Shown in pieces: positions 26,262-33,994 of a DNA stretch of 64,000 nt (position 1 is its first letter; each line of letters starts with the position of its first letter). Origin of the DNA: Frateuria_A sp051900425 (GTDB lineage Bacteria > Pseudomonadota > Gammaproteobacteria > Xanthomonadales > Rhodanobacteraceae). The translations under genes and the position numbers were made by a program. Below the pieces are notes generated by a model that saw only the letters and a list, made by a program, of their open reading frames with translations, was not told the DNA's origin and did no database searches. The stretch spans positions 186,001-250,000 of the forward strand of contig NZ_JBHZGK010000003.1 in assembly GCF_051900425.1 (NCBI RefSeq). Direction: 5' to 3'.

Positions 26262-26747
26262 ATGATCGTGCTTCGACCAGCTGGCGCCGGCCTGCCGTGC
26301 GTGACGATGTGGCTCCGGCCCAATCGCGCACTCAGCCGACGCGGACTGCGTCGACTGATCATGGTGCTGGCGGCCCTGGCGCTGACGACGGCCGGGTTGG
26401 GTGCGTGGCAGGGGAATGTGTTCGCTCCGCTGTTTGCCCTGATCGAGTCCTGCGCGATGGCCCTTGCCCTGCGGCAGGCCTGGCGCGCGGGCGACCGCAG
26501 CGAACGCATCCGCCTCGACGAATCGTCGCTGGAGGTGTGCTCGCTGCCCGGGCGACGCCGCGCGTGCTTCCAGTCCTACTGGGTGCGCGTGCGGCTGGCG
26601 CCCGGCAACGGGCACGGACGTCTGCTGCTGGGGTCGCACGGGCGCGAGCTGGAGATCGGGGCGTTCCTCGCCGAAGAGGAGCGCCTCGAGCTGTCGAGGA
26701 AACTCAAGGTGCTGCTGGCGGACATGCAAGGCCAGCAGCGCAGGTAG
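26262..26747 (+). CDS. DUF2244-family membrane protein, first gene of cox operon
   Basis: A 161-residue integral membrane protein with two hydrophobic helices (about 33-52 and 58-75, the second starting FAPLFALIESCAMALAL) followed by a cytoplasmic beta-rich domain. The segment SLPGRRRACFQSYWVRVRL and the sequence EIGAFLAEEERLELSRKL match the DUF2244 family, frequently found next to cytochrome c oxidase genes. It sits 20 bp upstream of coxB and is likely co-transcribed; an oxidase assembly role is inferred from this context. ATG at 26262 was chosen; ATG 26307 is an alternative that would drop 15 residues. Confidence 0.8.
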   Translation: MIVLRPAGAGLPCVTMWLRPNRALSRRGLRRLIMVLAALALTTAGLGAWQGNVFAPLFALIESCAMALALRQAWRAGDRSERIRLDESSLEVCSLPGRRRACFQSYWVRVRLAPGNGHGRLLLGSHGRELEIGAFLAEEERLELSRKLKVLLADMQGQQRR

Positions 26748-26767
26748 CTACAACAAAGGTGCAGGAC

Positions 26768-27733
26768 ATGACATCTGGCGGCATCAGGATCAAGGCATGG
26801 GCGGCGGCAGCGGCCCTTGCGCTGTTCAGCGGCGCGGCATGGGCCAACCCCCAGCCGGGCCAGCTCAACATGACGCGCGGCGTCAGCGAGTGGTCGCCCG
26901 AGGCCTACTTCCTCAACAACGTCGCGCTCGGCGTGTGCACCGTGATCGGCGTACTCGTGTTCGGCGCGATGTTCATCGCGATGTTCCGCTTCCGCAAATC
27001 GCGCGGGGCGGTCGCCGAGAAGTGGTCGCACAACACCATGCTCGAAGTGGTCTGGACCACCATCCCGGTGATCATCCTGATCGTGCTGGCCTGGATGTCC
27101 ACCGGCGGCCTGGTGTCCTTCGCCGACACCACCGGCTCGCAGATGACCGTCAAGGTCACCGGCTACCAGTGGAAGTGGCGCTACGACTACGTCGACTACC
27201 AGGGCAAGGCGATCGACGGCGTCGGCTTCATGTCCAAGCTGGACGAGCAGAGCAACGAGACCCGCCAGCTCGATTCGGGGCTGGATCCGAAGTCGGTCAA
27301 GGTCGGTGAAGAGAACACCTATCTGCTCAACGTCGACAAGCCGCTGGTGGTGCCGGTCGACACCAAGATCCGCTTCGTGATCACCGCCGGCGACGTGATC
27401 CACTCCTGGTGGGTGCCGGCGCTGGGCTGGAAGATCGACGCGATCCCGGGCATCGTCAACGCTGCCTGGACCAACATCAAGGTGCCGGGCACCTACCGCG
27501 GCCAGTGCGCGGAACTCTGCGGCCAGGACCACGGCTTCATGCCGATCGTGGTGAAGGCGGTCTCCAAGGCCGAGTTCGCCCAGTGGCTGGCGCAGCAGGA
27601 GGCGGCCGGCAAGGCGCCGCCGGCCACGCCTGCCACCCCGGCGGCGCCCGCGCCGGCGTCGACCGCCGCCGCGCCGGCATCCGCTTCGACCACGGCCGCC
27701 CCGGCAGCCAAGACGCCGGGCAAGCAGGGCTGA
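26768..27733 (+). CDS. coxB: cytochrome c oxidase subunit II
   Basis: The CuA-bearing subunit of the aa3-type oxidase, which accepts electrons from cytochrome c. The 321-residue precursor has a signal peptide (about 1-26), two transmembrane helices (about 50-74 and 93-115) and a periplasmic cupredoxin domain. CuA ligands are all present: His212 (DVIHSWW), Cys247, Glu249, Cys251, His255 and Met258 in GQCAELCGQDHGFM; the aromatic patch YQWKWRY is at 133-139. There is no fused cytochrome c domain. A low-complexity Ala/Pro/Thr tail (about 282-321) extends past the usual end and is probably disordered. Confidence 0.97.
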   Translation: MTSGGIRIKAWAAAAALALFSGAAWANPQPGQLNMTRGVSEWSPEAYFLNNVALGVCTVIGVLVFGAMFIAMFRFRKSRGAVAEKWSHNTMLEVVWTTIPVIILIVLAWMSTGGLVSFADTTGSQMTVKVTGYQWKWRYDYVDYQGKAIDGVGFMSKLDEQSNETRQLDSGLDPKSVKVGEENTYLLNVDKPLVVPVDTKIRFVITAGDVIHSWWVPALGWKIDAIPGIVNAAWTNIKVPGTYRGQCAELCGQDHGFMPIVVKAVSKAEFAQWLAQQEAAGKAPPATPATPAAPAPASTAAAPASASTTAAPAAKTPGKQG

Positions 27734-27789
27734 AGTCCCTACAGCCCATCCGCTTTTCAAGTATTCGCATTAGGTAGAGGTGCAAGGCC

Positions 27790-29406
27790 ATGGCCCACGC
27801 AGCCACCCACGATCACCACGACGACCACCACGGCGCGCCGTCGAATTTCTTCACGCGCTGGTTCATGTCAACGAACCACAAGGACATCGGCACGCTGTAC
27901 CTGGTCTTCTCTCTGCTGATGTTCTTCATCGGCGGCAGCTTCGCGATGGTGATCCGCGCGGAGCTGTTCAAGCCCGGCATGCAGCTGGTGCAGCCGTACT
28001 TCTTCAACGAGATGACCACCATGCATGCGCTGGTGATGATCTTCGGCGCGATCATGCCGGCCTTCGTGGGCCTGGGTAACTGGATGATCCCGTTGATGGT
28101 CGGCGCGCCGGACATGGCGCTGCCGCGCATGAACAACCTCTCGTTCTGGATCCTGCCGTTCGCCTTCGCGCTGATGCTGTCCACGCTGTTCATGCCTGGC
28201 GGCGGCCCGGCCGGCGGCTGGACCATGTATCCGCCGCTGTCGCTACAGAGCGATTCAGTCGCCTACGTGGTGTTCGCCATCCACCTGATGGGTATCAGCT
28301 CCATCATGGGCGCGATCAACATCATCGCGACCATCCTCAACATGCGCGCACCGGGCATGGACCTGCTCAAGATGCCGGTGTTCGTGTGGAGCTGGCTGAT
28401 CACCGCGTTCCTGCTGATCGCCGTGATGCCGGTGCTGGCCGGCGCGGTGACCATGCTGCTGACCGACAAGTATTTCGGCACCAGCTTCTTCAACGCCGCC
28501 GGCGGCGGCGATCCGGTGCTGTACCAGCACGTGTTCTGGTTCTTCGGTCACCCCGAGGTGTACATCATGATCCTGCCGGCGTTCGGGATCATCTCGGAGA
28601 TCGTGCCGACGTTCTCGCGCAAGCCGATCTTCGGCTACAAGGCGATGGTGTTCGCGATCGCGGCGATCGCGTTCCTGTCCTTCATCGTCTGGGCGCACCA
28701 CATGTTCGCGGTCGGCCTGCCGCTGGGCGCCGAGATCTTCTTCATGTACGCCACCATGCTCATCTCGGTGCCGACCGGCATCAAGGTGTTCAATTGGGTG
28801 AGCACGATGTGGGGCGGCTCGCTGACGTTCGAGACACCGATGCTGTTCGCGATCGCGTTCATCATCCTGTTCACGATCGGCGGCTTCTCCGGCCTGATGC
28901 TGGCGCTCGTCCCGGCCGACTTCCAGTACCACGACACCTACTTCGTGGTGGCGCACTTCCACTACGTGCTGGTGACCGGCGCGGCGTTCGCCATCATGGC
29001 CGCCACGTACTACTGGCTGCCCAAGTGGACCGGCCGCATGTACAGCGAGTTCTGGGGCAAGGTGCACTTCTGGTGCTCGGTGGTGTTCGTCAACGTGCTG
29101 TTCTTCCCGCAGCACTTCCTGGGCCTGGCGGGCATGCCGCGCCGTATCCCGGACTACAACGTGGCGTTCGCCGACTTCAACATGATCAGCTCGATCGGCG
29201 GCTTCCTGTTCGGCGCCTCGCAGCTGATCTTCCTGGGCGTGATCGTGCATTGCGCGTTCTTCTCCAAGAAGAAGGCGGCGGACCGCGTATGGGAAGGCGC
29301 ACGCGGCCTGGAGTGGACGGTGCCATCGCCGGCGCCCCACCACACCTTCGCGCTGCCGCCGGTGATCCACGACGACGAACTGGCCCACGGCCACGTGGAT
29401 GATTGA
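27790..29406 (+). CDS. coxA: cytochrome c oxidase subunit I
   Basis: The catalytic subunit of the aa3-type oxidase: it reduces O2 to water and pumps protons. The 538 residues form 12 helices. Heme a ligands are His79 (TTMHALVM) and His391; the heme a3 ligand is His389 in VVAHFHYVL. CuB ligands are His254, His303 and His304 (WFFGHPEVY and WAHHMF), with the cross-linked Tyr258. The RMNNLSFW motif belongs to the D proton channel, so it is an A1-type oxidase. The first 14 residues are unusually rich in His and Asp (HDHHDDHH). AAGG lies upstream of ATG 27790. Confidence 0.98.
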   Translation: MAHAATHDHHDDHHGAPSNFFTRWFMSTNHKDIGTLYLVFSLLMFFIGGSFAMVIRAELFKPGMQLVQPYFFNEMTTMHALVMIFGAIMPAFVGLGNWMIPLMVGAPDMALPRMNNLSFWILPFAFALMLSTLFMPGGGPAGGWTMYPPLSLQSDSVAYVVFAIHLMGISSIMGAINIIATILNMRAPGMDLLKMPVFVWSWLITAFLLIAVMPVLAGAVTMLLTDKYFGTSFFNAAGGGDPVLYQHVFWFFGHPEVYIMILPAFGIISEIVPTFSRKPIFGYKAMVFAIAAIAFLSFIVWAHHMFAVGLPLGAEIFFMYATMLISVPTGIKVFNWVSTMWGGSLTFETPMLFAIAFIILFTIGGFSGLMLALVPADFQYHDTYFVVAHFHYVLVTGAAFAIMAATYYWLPKWTGRMYSEFWGKVHFWCSVVFVNVLFFPQHFLGLAGMPRRIPDYNVAFADFNMISSIGGFLFGASQLIFLGVIVHCAFFSKKKAADRVWEGARGLEWTVPSPAPHHTFALPPVIHDDELAHGHVDD

Positions 29407-29455
29407 TGCAACGGGCGCGCCGGCCCTGGCCGGTGCGCCGGATGGGCGCCGGGCG

Positions 29456-29584
29456 ATGAACGGGCAGGGCAACGATGGGGAGCTGGCACGCCGGAAGGGT
29501 GTACGGCGCACCCTCTGGATCACCGGGACGATCGCGGTGGTGCTGTTCCTGCTTTCGATCCTCAGTATGGTGAAGATCGGCTAG
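29456..29584 (+). CDS. small single-helix protein between coxA and coxC
   Basis: A 42-residue protein with a charged start (NDGELARRKGVRRT) and one transmembrane helix (LWITGTIAVVLFLLSILSMV). Size, topology and position match the poorly characterised cytochrome oxidase small assembly proteins found in cox operons of other proteobacteria. An alternative ATG at 29399, overlapping the coxA stop, would add 19 residues lacking conserved character. The place is normally occupied by ctaG/cox11, which is absent here. Function is inferred from context only. Confidence 0.6.
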   Translation: MNGQGNDGELARRKGVRRTLWITGTIAVVLFLLSILSMVKIG

Positions 29585-29686
29585 CGTCAGGTATTCCCCG
29601 GGTCCGCCGCGGCGGCCCGGCAAGCAGTTCCCCGCGCGACATGGCGGGGATGGAAGCAAACAAAGAGATATCCACGGGGATCACTC

Positions 29687-30571
29687 ATGGGTCAGCAGCA
29701 AGCGTATTTCGTACCGGCCAAAAGCCAATGGCCGATCGTGGCCGCGGTGGTCATGTTCCTCACGGTGTTTGGTGCCGCGCACTGGCTGAACGCGCCCCCG
29801 GGCGAGGCGGGCTTCGGCAAGACGGTCATCACGATCGGCTTCATCGGCATCCTGCTGATGTTCTTCGGCTGGTTCCGCTCGGTGATCCACGAGTCGCTCT
29901 CCGGCAAGTACGACGCCCAGGTGGACCGCTCGTTCCGCATGGGCATGATGTGGTTCATCTTCTCCGAGGTGATGTTCTTCGCCGCGTTCTTCGGCGCGCT
30001 TTTCTACACCCGCATGTTCTCCGTGCCCTGGCTGGGCGGCGAAGGCCACGGCGTGCTGACCCACCAGTTCCTGTGGAGCGATTACGCCGCAGCCTGGGGT
30101 GCCGGCGGCGGCAACGGGCCGGGCAACATCGGCGGTGATTTCCAGACGGTGGCGCCCTGGGGCCTGCCGCTGCTCAATACCCTGATCCTGCTCACCTCGA
30201 GCGTCACCGTGACCATCGCGCACCACGCGCTGAAGGCCGGCCACCGCGGCAGGATCCTGGTGTTCCTGGGCCTGACCGTGCTGCTGGGCGCGACCTTCGT
30301 GTATGCCCAGGCGCACGAGTACATGGAGGCCTACAAGGAGCTCAACCTCACGCTGCACACGGGCGTGTACGGCTCGACCTTCTTCATGCTGACCGGCTTC
30401 CACGGCCTGCACGTGACGCTGGGCACGATCATGCTGGCGATCATCTGGCTGCGCGTGCTCAAGGGCCACTTCAGCCCCGAGCACCACTTCGGTTTCGAGG
30501 CGGTGGCCTGGTACTGGCATTTCGTCGACGTGGTGTGGCTGGGTCTTTTCATGTTCGTCTACATTCTCTGA
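29687..30571 (+). CDS. coxC: cytochrome c oxidase subunit III
   Basis: The third core subunit, seven transmembrane helices in 294 residues, stabilising the oxidase during turnover. Typical motifs include FRMGMMWFIFSEVMFF with the conserved Glu in helix III, THQFLW, LLTSSVTVTIAHHAL, and the late HFGFEAVAWYWHFVDVVWL. The gap from the small protein (102 bp) contains two GC-rich hairpins (around 29600-29622 and 29628-29652). A strong terminator lies 20 bp after the stop, so this is the last gene of the operon. Confidence 0.97.
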   Translation: MGQQQAYFVPAKSQWPIVAAVVMFLTVFGAAHWLNAPPGEAGFGKTVITIGFIGILLMFFGWFRSVIHESLSGKYDAQVDRSFRMGMMWFIFSEVMFFAAFFGALFYTRMFSVPWLGGEGHGVLTHQFLWSDYAAAWGAGGGNGPGNIGGDFQTVAPWGLPLLNTLILLTSSVTVTIAHHALKAGHRGRILVFLGLTVLLGATFVYAQAHEYMEAYKELNLTLHTGVYGSTFFMLTGFHGLHVTLGTIMLAIIWLRVLKGHFSPEHHFGFEAVAWYWHFVDVVWLGLFMFVYIL

Positions 30572-30591
30572 GACGACAGCCGCACAAAGGA

Positions 30592-30620
30592 AAAGCCCGC
30601 CGATCGGCGGGCTTTTTTTT
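30592..30620 (+). terminator. intrinsic terminator of cox operon
   Basis: Stem AAAGCCCGCC / GGCGGGCTTT with a GATC loop-proximal turn, followed by eight T residues, 20 bp after the coxC stop. Confidence 0.93.
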
Positions 30621-30664
30621 GGGAGTGCCCTTGCAGGCGATGCTTTTCCGCGTTCCGGCCAAAC

Positions 30665-30745
30665 CACCGCCCACAAGTGGGTTCTATACGGGCGATGCGT
30701 GCGCTAAATGTCGCGCTTGCGGGCTTCGCTCGCGCGGGACCGCTA
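30665..30745. repeat. REP-like palindromes between convergent genes
   Basis: CCCACAAGTGGGTTCTA near 30671 and CGCGCTTGCGGGC...CTCGCGCGGG near 30712-30740 are palindromes of the same type as the one at 21.02 kb. They fill the space between the cox terminator and the small leftward gene. Confidence 0.45.
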
Positions 30746-30748
30746 CAA

Positions 30749-30964
30749 TTAGCGGCCGACGCCGTGGGGCTGCAGCCAGCCCATCCAGATGCCCAGCATG
30801 ATCATGGCGATCAGCACGATCGACAGGCCGATGCGCCGGGTCAGCGCCCAGGCGGTGCGTTTGCTGCCGTCCTTGTCGGTCATCATGTAGTACAGCGCCT
30901 GGCCGAGGTTGAACACCACGACCAGGAACATGATCACCAGCGCGACTTTGTAGATGGTTTCCAC
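30749..30964 (-). CDS. small twin-transmembrane protein (DUF2909-like)
   Basis: A 71-residue membrane protein with two helices (VALVIMFLVVVFNLGQALYY, and LSIVLIAMIMLGIWMGWL) separated by a charged loop MTDKDGSKRTAWALTRRIG. Size and motifs match the twin-transmembrane DUF2909 family that accompanies heme-copper oxidase genes. The GTG at 30964 is the start; no better ATG exists in frame. It is encoded on the opposite strand, divergent from SURF1, with 59 bp between starts. The family's exact role is unknown; oxidase assembly is inferred from context. Confidence 0.78.
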   Translation of the reverse strand: METIYKVALVIMFLVVVFNLGQALYYMMTDKDGSKRTAWALTRRIGLSIVLIAMIMLGIWMGWLQPHGVGR

Positions 30965-31023
30965 GTGAGCGGTCCGATCAACTTGCGAGCCGGCAGTATA
31001 GCCACCGCTGACGGTGCCTCCGC

Positions 31024-31752
31024 GTGACACGTTGGCGCAGGCCAGCCTGGTGGAGCGTGCTGCTGACCGTGGCTGCCGTGGCGCTGTTCGTGCGCCTCGG
31101 CGTGTGGCAGCTGGACCGGGCGGCCTACAAGGACAGCCTGGTGCGGCGTTATGCCGCCGCGGCCTCGGCGCCGCCGGTGCCTTTTGGCCAGGTGGCGGCG
31201 GCGCCGCCTGCGGATGCCTTTCCACGGGTGGCGGTGCACGGCAGCTGGCTGGCGGACCGCATCTACCTGCTGGACAACCCGCACCACGACGCGCGCGGCG
31301 GCGTGGAGGTCTACGCGCCGCTGGCGCTGCCCGGCGATCCGCGCCTGTTGCTGGTAGACCTCGGCTTCCTGCCCGGCCCCGGCAAAGACATGCCGCCGTT
31401 GCCGGCTGGGGAGGTCGACCTGCACGGGCTCTACCTGCCGCCGCCGGGCGTCGGCCTGGAGCTGGGCGGCGATGCGCTGGCCAGCCAGTCGCGCTGGCCC
31501 AAGACCAGCATCTACCTCGACCTTGGCCAGGTGGCAAAGGACCTCGGCCGCCCGTTGTATCCGCGGATACTCGCGCTCGACGCGGACCCCTCCGCGATCT
31601 ACCAGCGCGAGCACGCGTTCGACTTCTCCTCGATGCCGCCCGCGCGGCACCGGGCCTACGCCTTCCAGTGGTTCAGCTTTGCGGTCGCGGTCGTGGCGAT
31701 CTTCCTGGTCCTGCACCGCAAGCGCCGCCCCCGACGCACGGATAACCGATGA
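31024..31752 (+). CDS. SURF1-family oxidase assembly protein
   Basis: A 242-residue SURF1 family protein, which in other bacteria delivers or stabilises heme a in oxidase subunit I. Topology is the hallmark: one N-terminal helix (SVLLTVAAVALFVRLGVWQL), a periplasmic domain, and one C-terminal helix (WFSFAVAVVAIFLVL). Conserved features include GVWQLDRA, the VAVHGSW strand, LVDLGFLP and YAFQWFSFA. The GTG start at 31024 puts the first helix at a normal distance. Its stop overlaps the next gene (ATGA), so SURF1, the CxxxC protein and ctaA are translationally linked. Confidence 0.92.
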   Translation: MTRWRRPAWWSVLLTVAAVALFVRLGVWQLDRAAYKDSLVRRYAAAASAPPVPFGQVAAAPPADAFPRVAVHGSWLADRIYLLDNPHHDARGGVEVYAPLALPGDPRLLLVDLGFLPGPGKDMPPLPAGEVDLHGLYLPPPGVGLELGGDALASQSRWPKTSIYLDLGQVAKDLGRPLYPRILALDADPSAIYQREHAFDFSSMPPARHRAYAFQWFSFAVAVVAIFLVLHRKRRPRRTDNR

Positions 31753-32324
31753 GCACACCCACGCCTCCCTCGCTCAAGGCCAGCCGCCTGAAGCTGCTGG
31801 CGATCATGGCGGTCTTCGCGCTGCCGATCATCGCCGCCGGCGTGCTGACCTTCACCGGCTGGCAGCCCAGCGGCAAGGGCTACGGCCAGCCGATCCAGCC
31901 GCAGCGCAATTTCGTCGACGAGCACCTGCGCGTCACCCTCGCCGACGGCCACGACTACGCCTGGCGTGACCCCGAAGAGCCGCGCATGACGCTGGTCGCG
32001 CTGGCGGGCCCGGACTGTGCCGCGCGATGCTTCGAGACGCTGACGGGCATGGCCAAGGCCTGGGTCACGCTCAACCGCAACCAGAAGCGCCTGCGCCTGC
32101 TTTACGTGGGCGAACCGCCGGCCGATGCGGGCCGGCTGGACGCGATGAAGTCGTTCTGGACGCTCGGTCGCGACGCGGGCGGCAAGCTCGATGCGTTCCG
32201 GCCGCAGGCGTCCGACAGCGTGAGCGCGCTGCTGGTCGAGTCCAACGGCACGGCGCTGGCGTACTACCCGGCGGGCTTCGACGGTACCGGGCTGCTGCGT
32301 GACATGCACAAGGTGATCAAATGA
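31749..32324 (+). CDS. membrane-anchored CxxxC protein of the oxidase assembly operon
   Basis: A 191-residue protein with an N-terminal transmembrane anchor (about 15-37, AIMAVFALPIIAAGVLTF) and a periplasmic domain. The stretch AGPDCAARCFETL places two cysteines (90 and 94) three residues apart, after a beta strand TLVALAG, as in the thioredoxin-fold SCO copper chaperones (CxxxC). The expected downstream His of SCO proteins is not obvious. In Xanthomonadales such genes sit between SURF1 and ctaA. I infer a copper or thiol role in CuA/CuB assembly. Overlaps with both neighbours (ATGA) indicate coupling. Confidence 0.7.
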   Translation: MSTPTPPSLKASRLKLLAIMAVFALPIIAAGVLTFTGWQPSGKGYGQPIQPQRNFVDEHLRVTLADGHDYAWRDPEEPRMTLVALAGPDCAARCFETLTGMAKAWVTLNRNQKRLRLLYVGEPPADAGRLDAMKSFWTLGRDAGGKLDAFRPQASDSVSALLVESNGTALAYYPAGFDGTGLLRDMHKVIK

Positions 32325-33532
32325 ACGGTGGGGACGGCGGCCGCATGCGGCGCGCGGATGGAGAAGCATCGGCCAGGACGCGGCGGATCATGCGCTGGCT
32401 TGCGTTGTGTGCGGCGGTGTTCGCCTTCGGCGTGGTGATGTTCGGTGCCTTCGTGCGCCTGTCCAACGCGGGCCTGTCGTGCCCGGACTGGCCGACCTGC
32501 TACGGCCAGGTGACCTGGCCGCACCACGAGCAGGCGGTGGCGCGTGCCGACGCGGCCTTCCCGGACCGCCCCTACGAGGCGACCAAGGCCTGGCGCGAAC
32601 AGGTGCACCGCTTCCTGGCCGGCACGCTCGGCGTGCTGGTGCTGGTGCTGGCCCTGCTGGCAGCCTGGCGCCCGCGCTGGGCGCGTGGGGCGGTGATCCT
32701 GGGCGCGGTCTTCGCGGCCGCTGGCGTCACCCTGTACATGCGCGGCGAGCACGCCTGGTCGTCGCTGCTGGCGGTGGTGGCAATCGCGCTGCCGCTGGCT
32801 ACCGCGATCCGCCTGCGCAGTCCCGGCGCGTGGCGCATCGCCGTGCTCGCGCTCGCGGTGATCATCTTCCAGGCCATGCTCGGCATGTGGACGGTGACCC
32901 TGTTGCTCAAGCCGATCGTGGTGATGGGCCATCTGCTCGGCGGCATCACGACGTTCGCGCTGCTGGCCTATGCGGCACTGCGCCTGGCCGGCGTCGGCGC
33001 CCCGGACGAGCGCCACGCGCCGCTGCGCCGGTGGATCGTGCTCGGCATCGTGCTGCTGGTCTGCCAGATCGCGCTGGGCGGCTGGACCTCCTCCAACTAC
33101 GCCGCACTTGCCTGCGGCACCGGGCCGGGCGCCTTCCCCAAGTGCCTCGGCCAGTGGATGCCGCCGACCGACTTCAAGGAAGGTTTCGTGCTTTGGCGCG
33201 GCATCGGCGTGAACTACGAGGGCGGCATCCTGGACATGGCCGCACGCAGCGCGATCCAGATCGCGCACCGCTTTGGCGCGCTGGTGGTGTTCGTCTACCT
33301 GATGTGGCTCGGCCACCGCGTAGCCAGGCGCGGCCTGCGCCTGGCCGGCGCGGCGATCGGCGTGGTGCTTGTGGCACAGGTGCTGCTCGGCATCAGCAAC
33401 GTACATTTCGGGCTACCCTTGCCGGTGGCGACCTTGCACAACGGCGTGGCGGCTTTGCTGCTGTTCACCCTGCTGGCCGCGCTGGCGCGGACCCAGCGGA
33501 TCGTCGTTGTCGGATCGTCCCACCCACATTGA
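32321..33532 (+). CDS. ctaA: heme A synthase
   Basis: Oxidises the C8 methyl of heme O to a formyl group, making heme A for CoxA. The 403-residue membrane protein has about eight helices in two four-helix halves. Conserved His residues with neighbours are visible in REQVHRFLAG, VVMGHLLGG, IAHRFGALV and VATLHNGVAA, the four heme/cofactor ligands. The signature LSNAGLSCPDWPTCYGQ follows the first helix, and the GGWTSSNYAALACG segment precedes helix V. Its start overlaps the preceding stop (ATGA). The N-terminal 20 residues are longer and more charged than usual. Confidence 0.96.
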   Translation: MNGGDGGRMRRADGEASARTRRIMRWLALCAAVFAFGVVMFGAFVRLSNAGLSCPDWPTCYGQVTWPHHEQAVARADAAFPDRPYEATKAWREQVHRFLAGTLGVLVLVLALLAAWRPRWARGAVILGAVFAAAGVTLYMRGEHAWSSLLAVVAIALPLATAIRLRSPGAWRIAVLALAVIIFQAMLGMWTVTLLLKPIVVMGHLLGGITTFALLAYAALRLAGVGAPDERHAPLRRWIVLGIVLLVCQIALGGWTSSNYAALACGTGPGAFPKCLGQWMPPTDFKEGFVLWRGIGVNYEGGILDMAARSAIQIAHRFGALVVFVYLMWLGHRVARRGLRLAGAAIGVVLVAQVLLGISNVHFGLPLPVATLHNGVAALLLFTLLAALARTQRIVVVGSSHPH

Positions 33533-33549
33533 ACCCAGGGAGTCGGAGC

Positions 33550-33960
33550 ATGGCGAAATCTTCGGTCCGTTCGTTCGGTTGTGCGCTCGCCGCCGTGGCT
33601 TCGCTCGCCGCCGGCACCGCGGTCGCGCAGGAAAAAGCGCAGAAAGGCGTCAGCGTCGGTGCACTGGAACGGCACAGCCAGAACCAGACCAGCGGCCAGG
33701 ACATGCTCTCGGTCCAGCAACAGCTCAAGCGCCGCGACGACGCCCGCCCGACCCTGTCGCCGCAGCAGCTCACCGACCTGTTCCTCAGCCTCGATCACGA
33801 CAAGGACCTGCGGCTGAGCCGTTCGGAGCTCAAGAACCTGCCGGCCCTGCGTTCGCGCTTCGACACGTTCGACCTGGACGGGGACCACCGGCTGACCTAT
33901 TCGGAGTTTGCCGACTACGCCGACACGGCCGTGGGCGAGCTTGCCCAGCACACGCCGTAG
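33550..33960 (+). CDS. exported EF-hand protein within the heme A/O gene run
   Basis: A 136-residue protein with a signal peptide (about 1-26, cleavage after TAVA-QE) and two canonical EF-hand loops: residues 82-93 (Asp82, Asp84, Asp86, Glu93) and 108-119 (Asp108, Asp110, Asp112, Glu119), each with the final glutamate for bidentate calcium binding. The region between the signal peptide and the loops is Gln/Ser-rich. It begins 17 bp after ctaA with GGAG upstream and ends 34 bp before ctaB. Calcium binding is predicted from the loops; what it does in an oxidase assembly operon is unknown. Confidence 0.82.
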   Translation: MAKSSVRSFGCALAAVASLAAGTAVAQEKAQKGVSVGALERHSQNQTSGQDMLSVQQQLKRRDDARPTLSPQQLTDLFLSLDHDKDLRLSRSELKNLPALRSRFDTFDLDGDHRLTYSEFADYADTAVGELAQHTP

Positions 33961-33994
33961 CCGCCAGGCACACTCATTCCCGCGAAGTTTCCAA

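Noticed and set aside
29399..29584. Longer form of the small cox protein starting at 29399
   Set aside because: The extra residues have no conserved character and start inside the coxA stop region; the shorter form fits known small assembly proteins better, though the longer one cannot be excluded.
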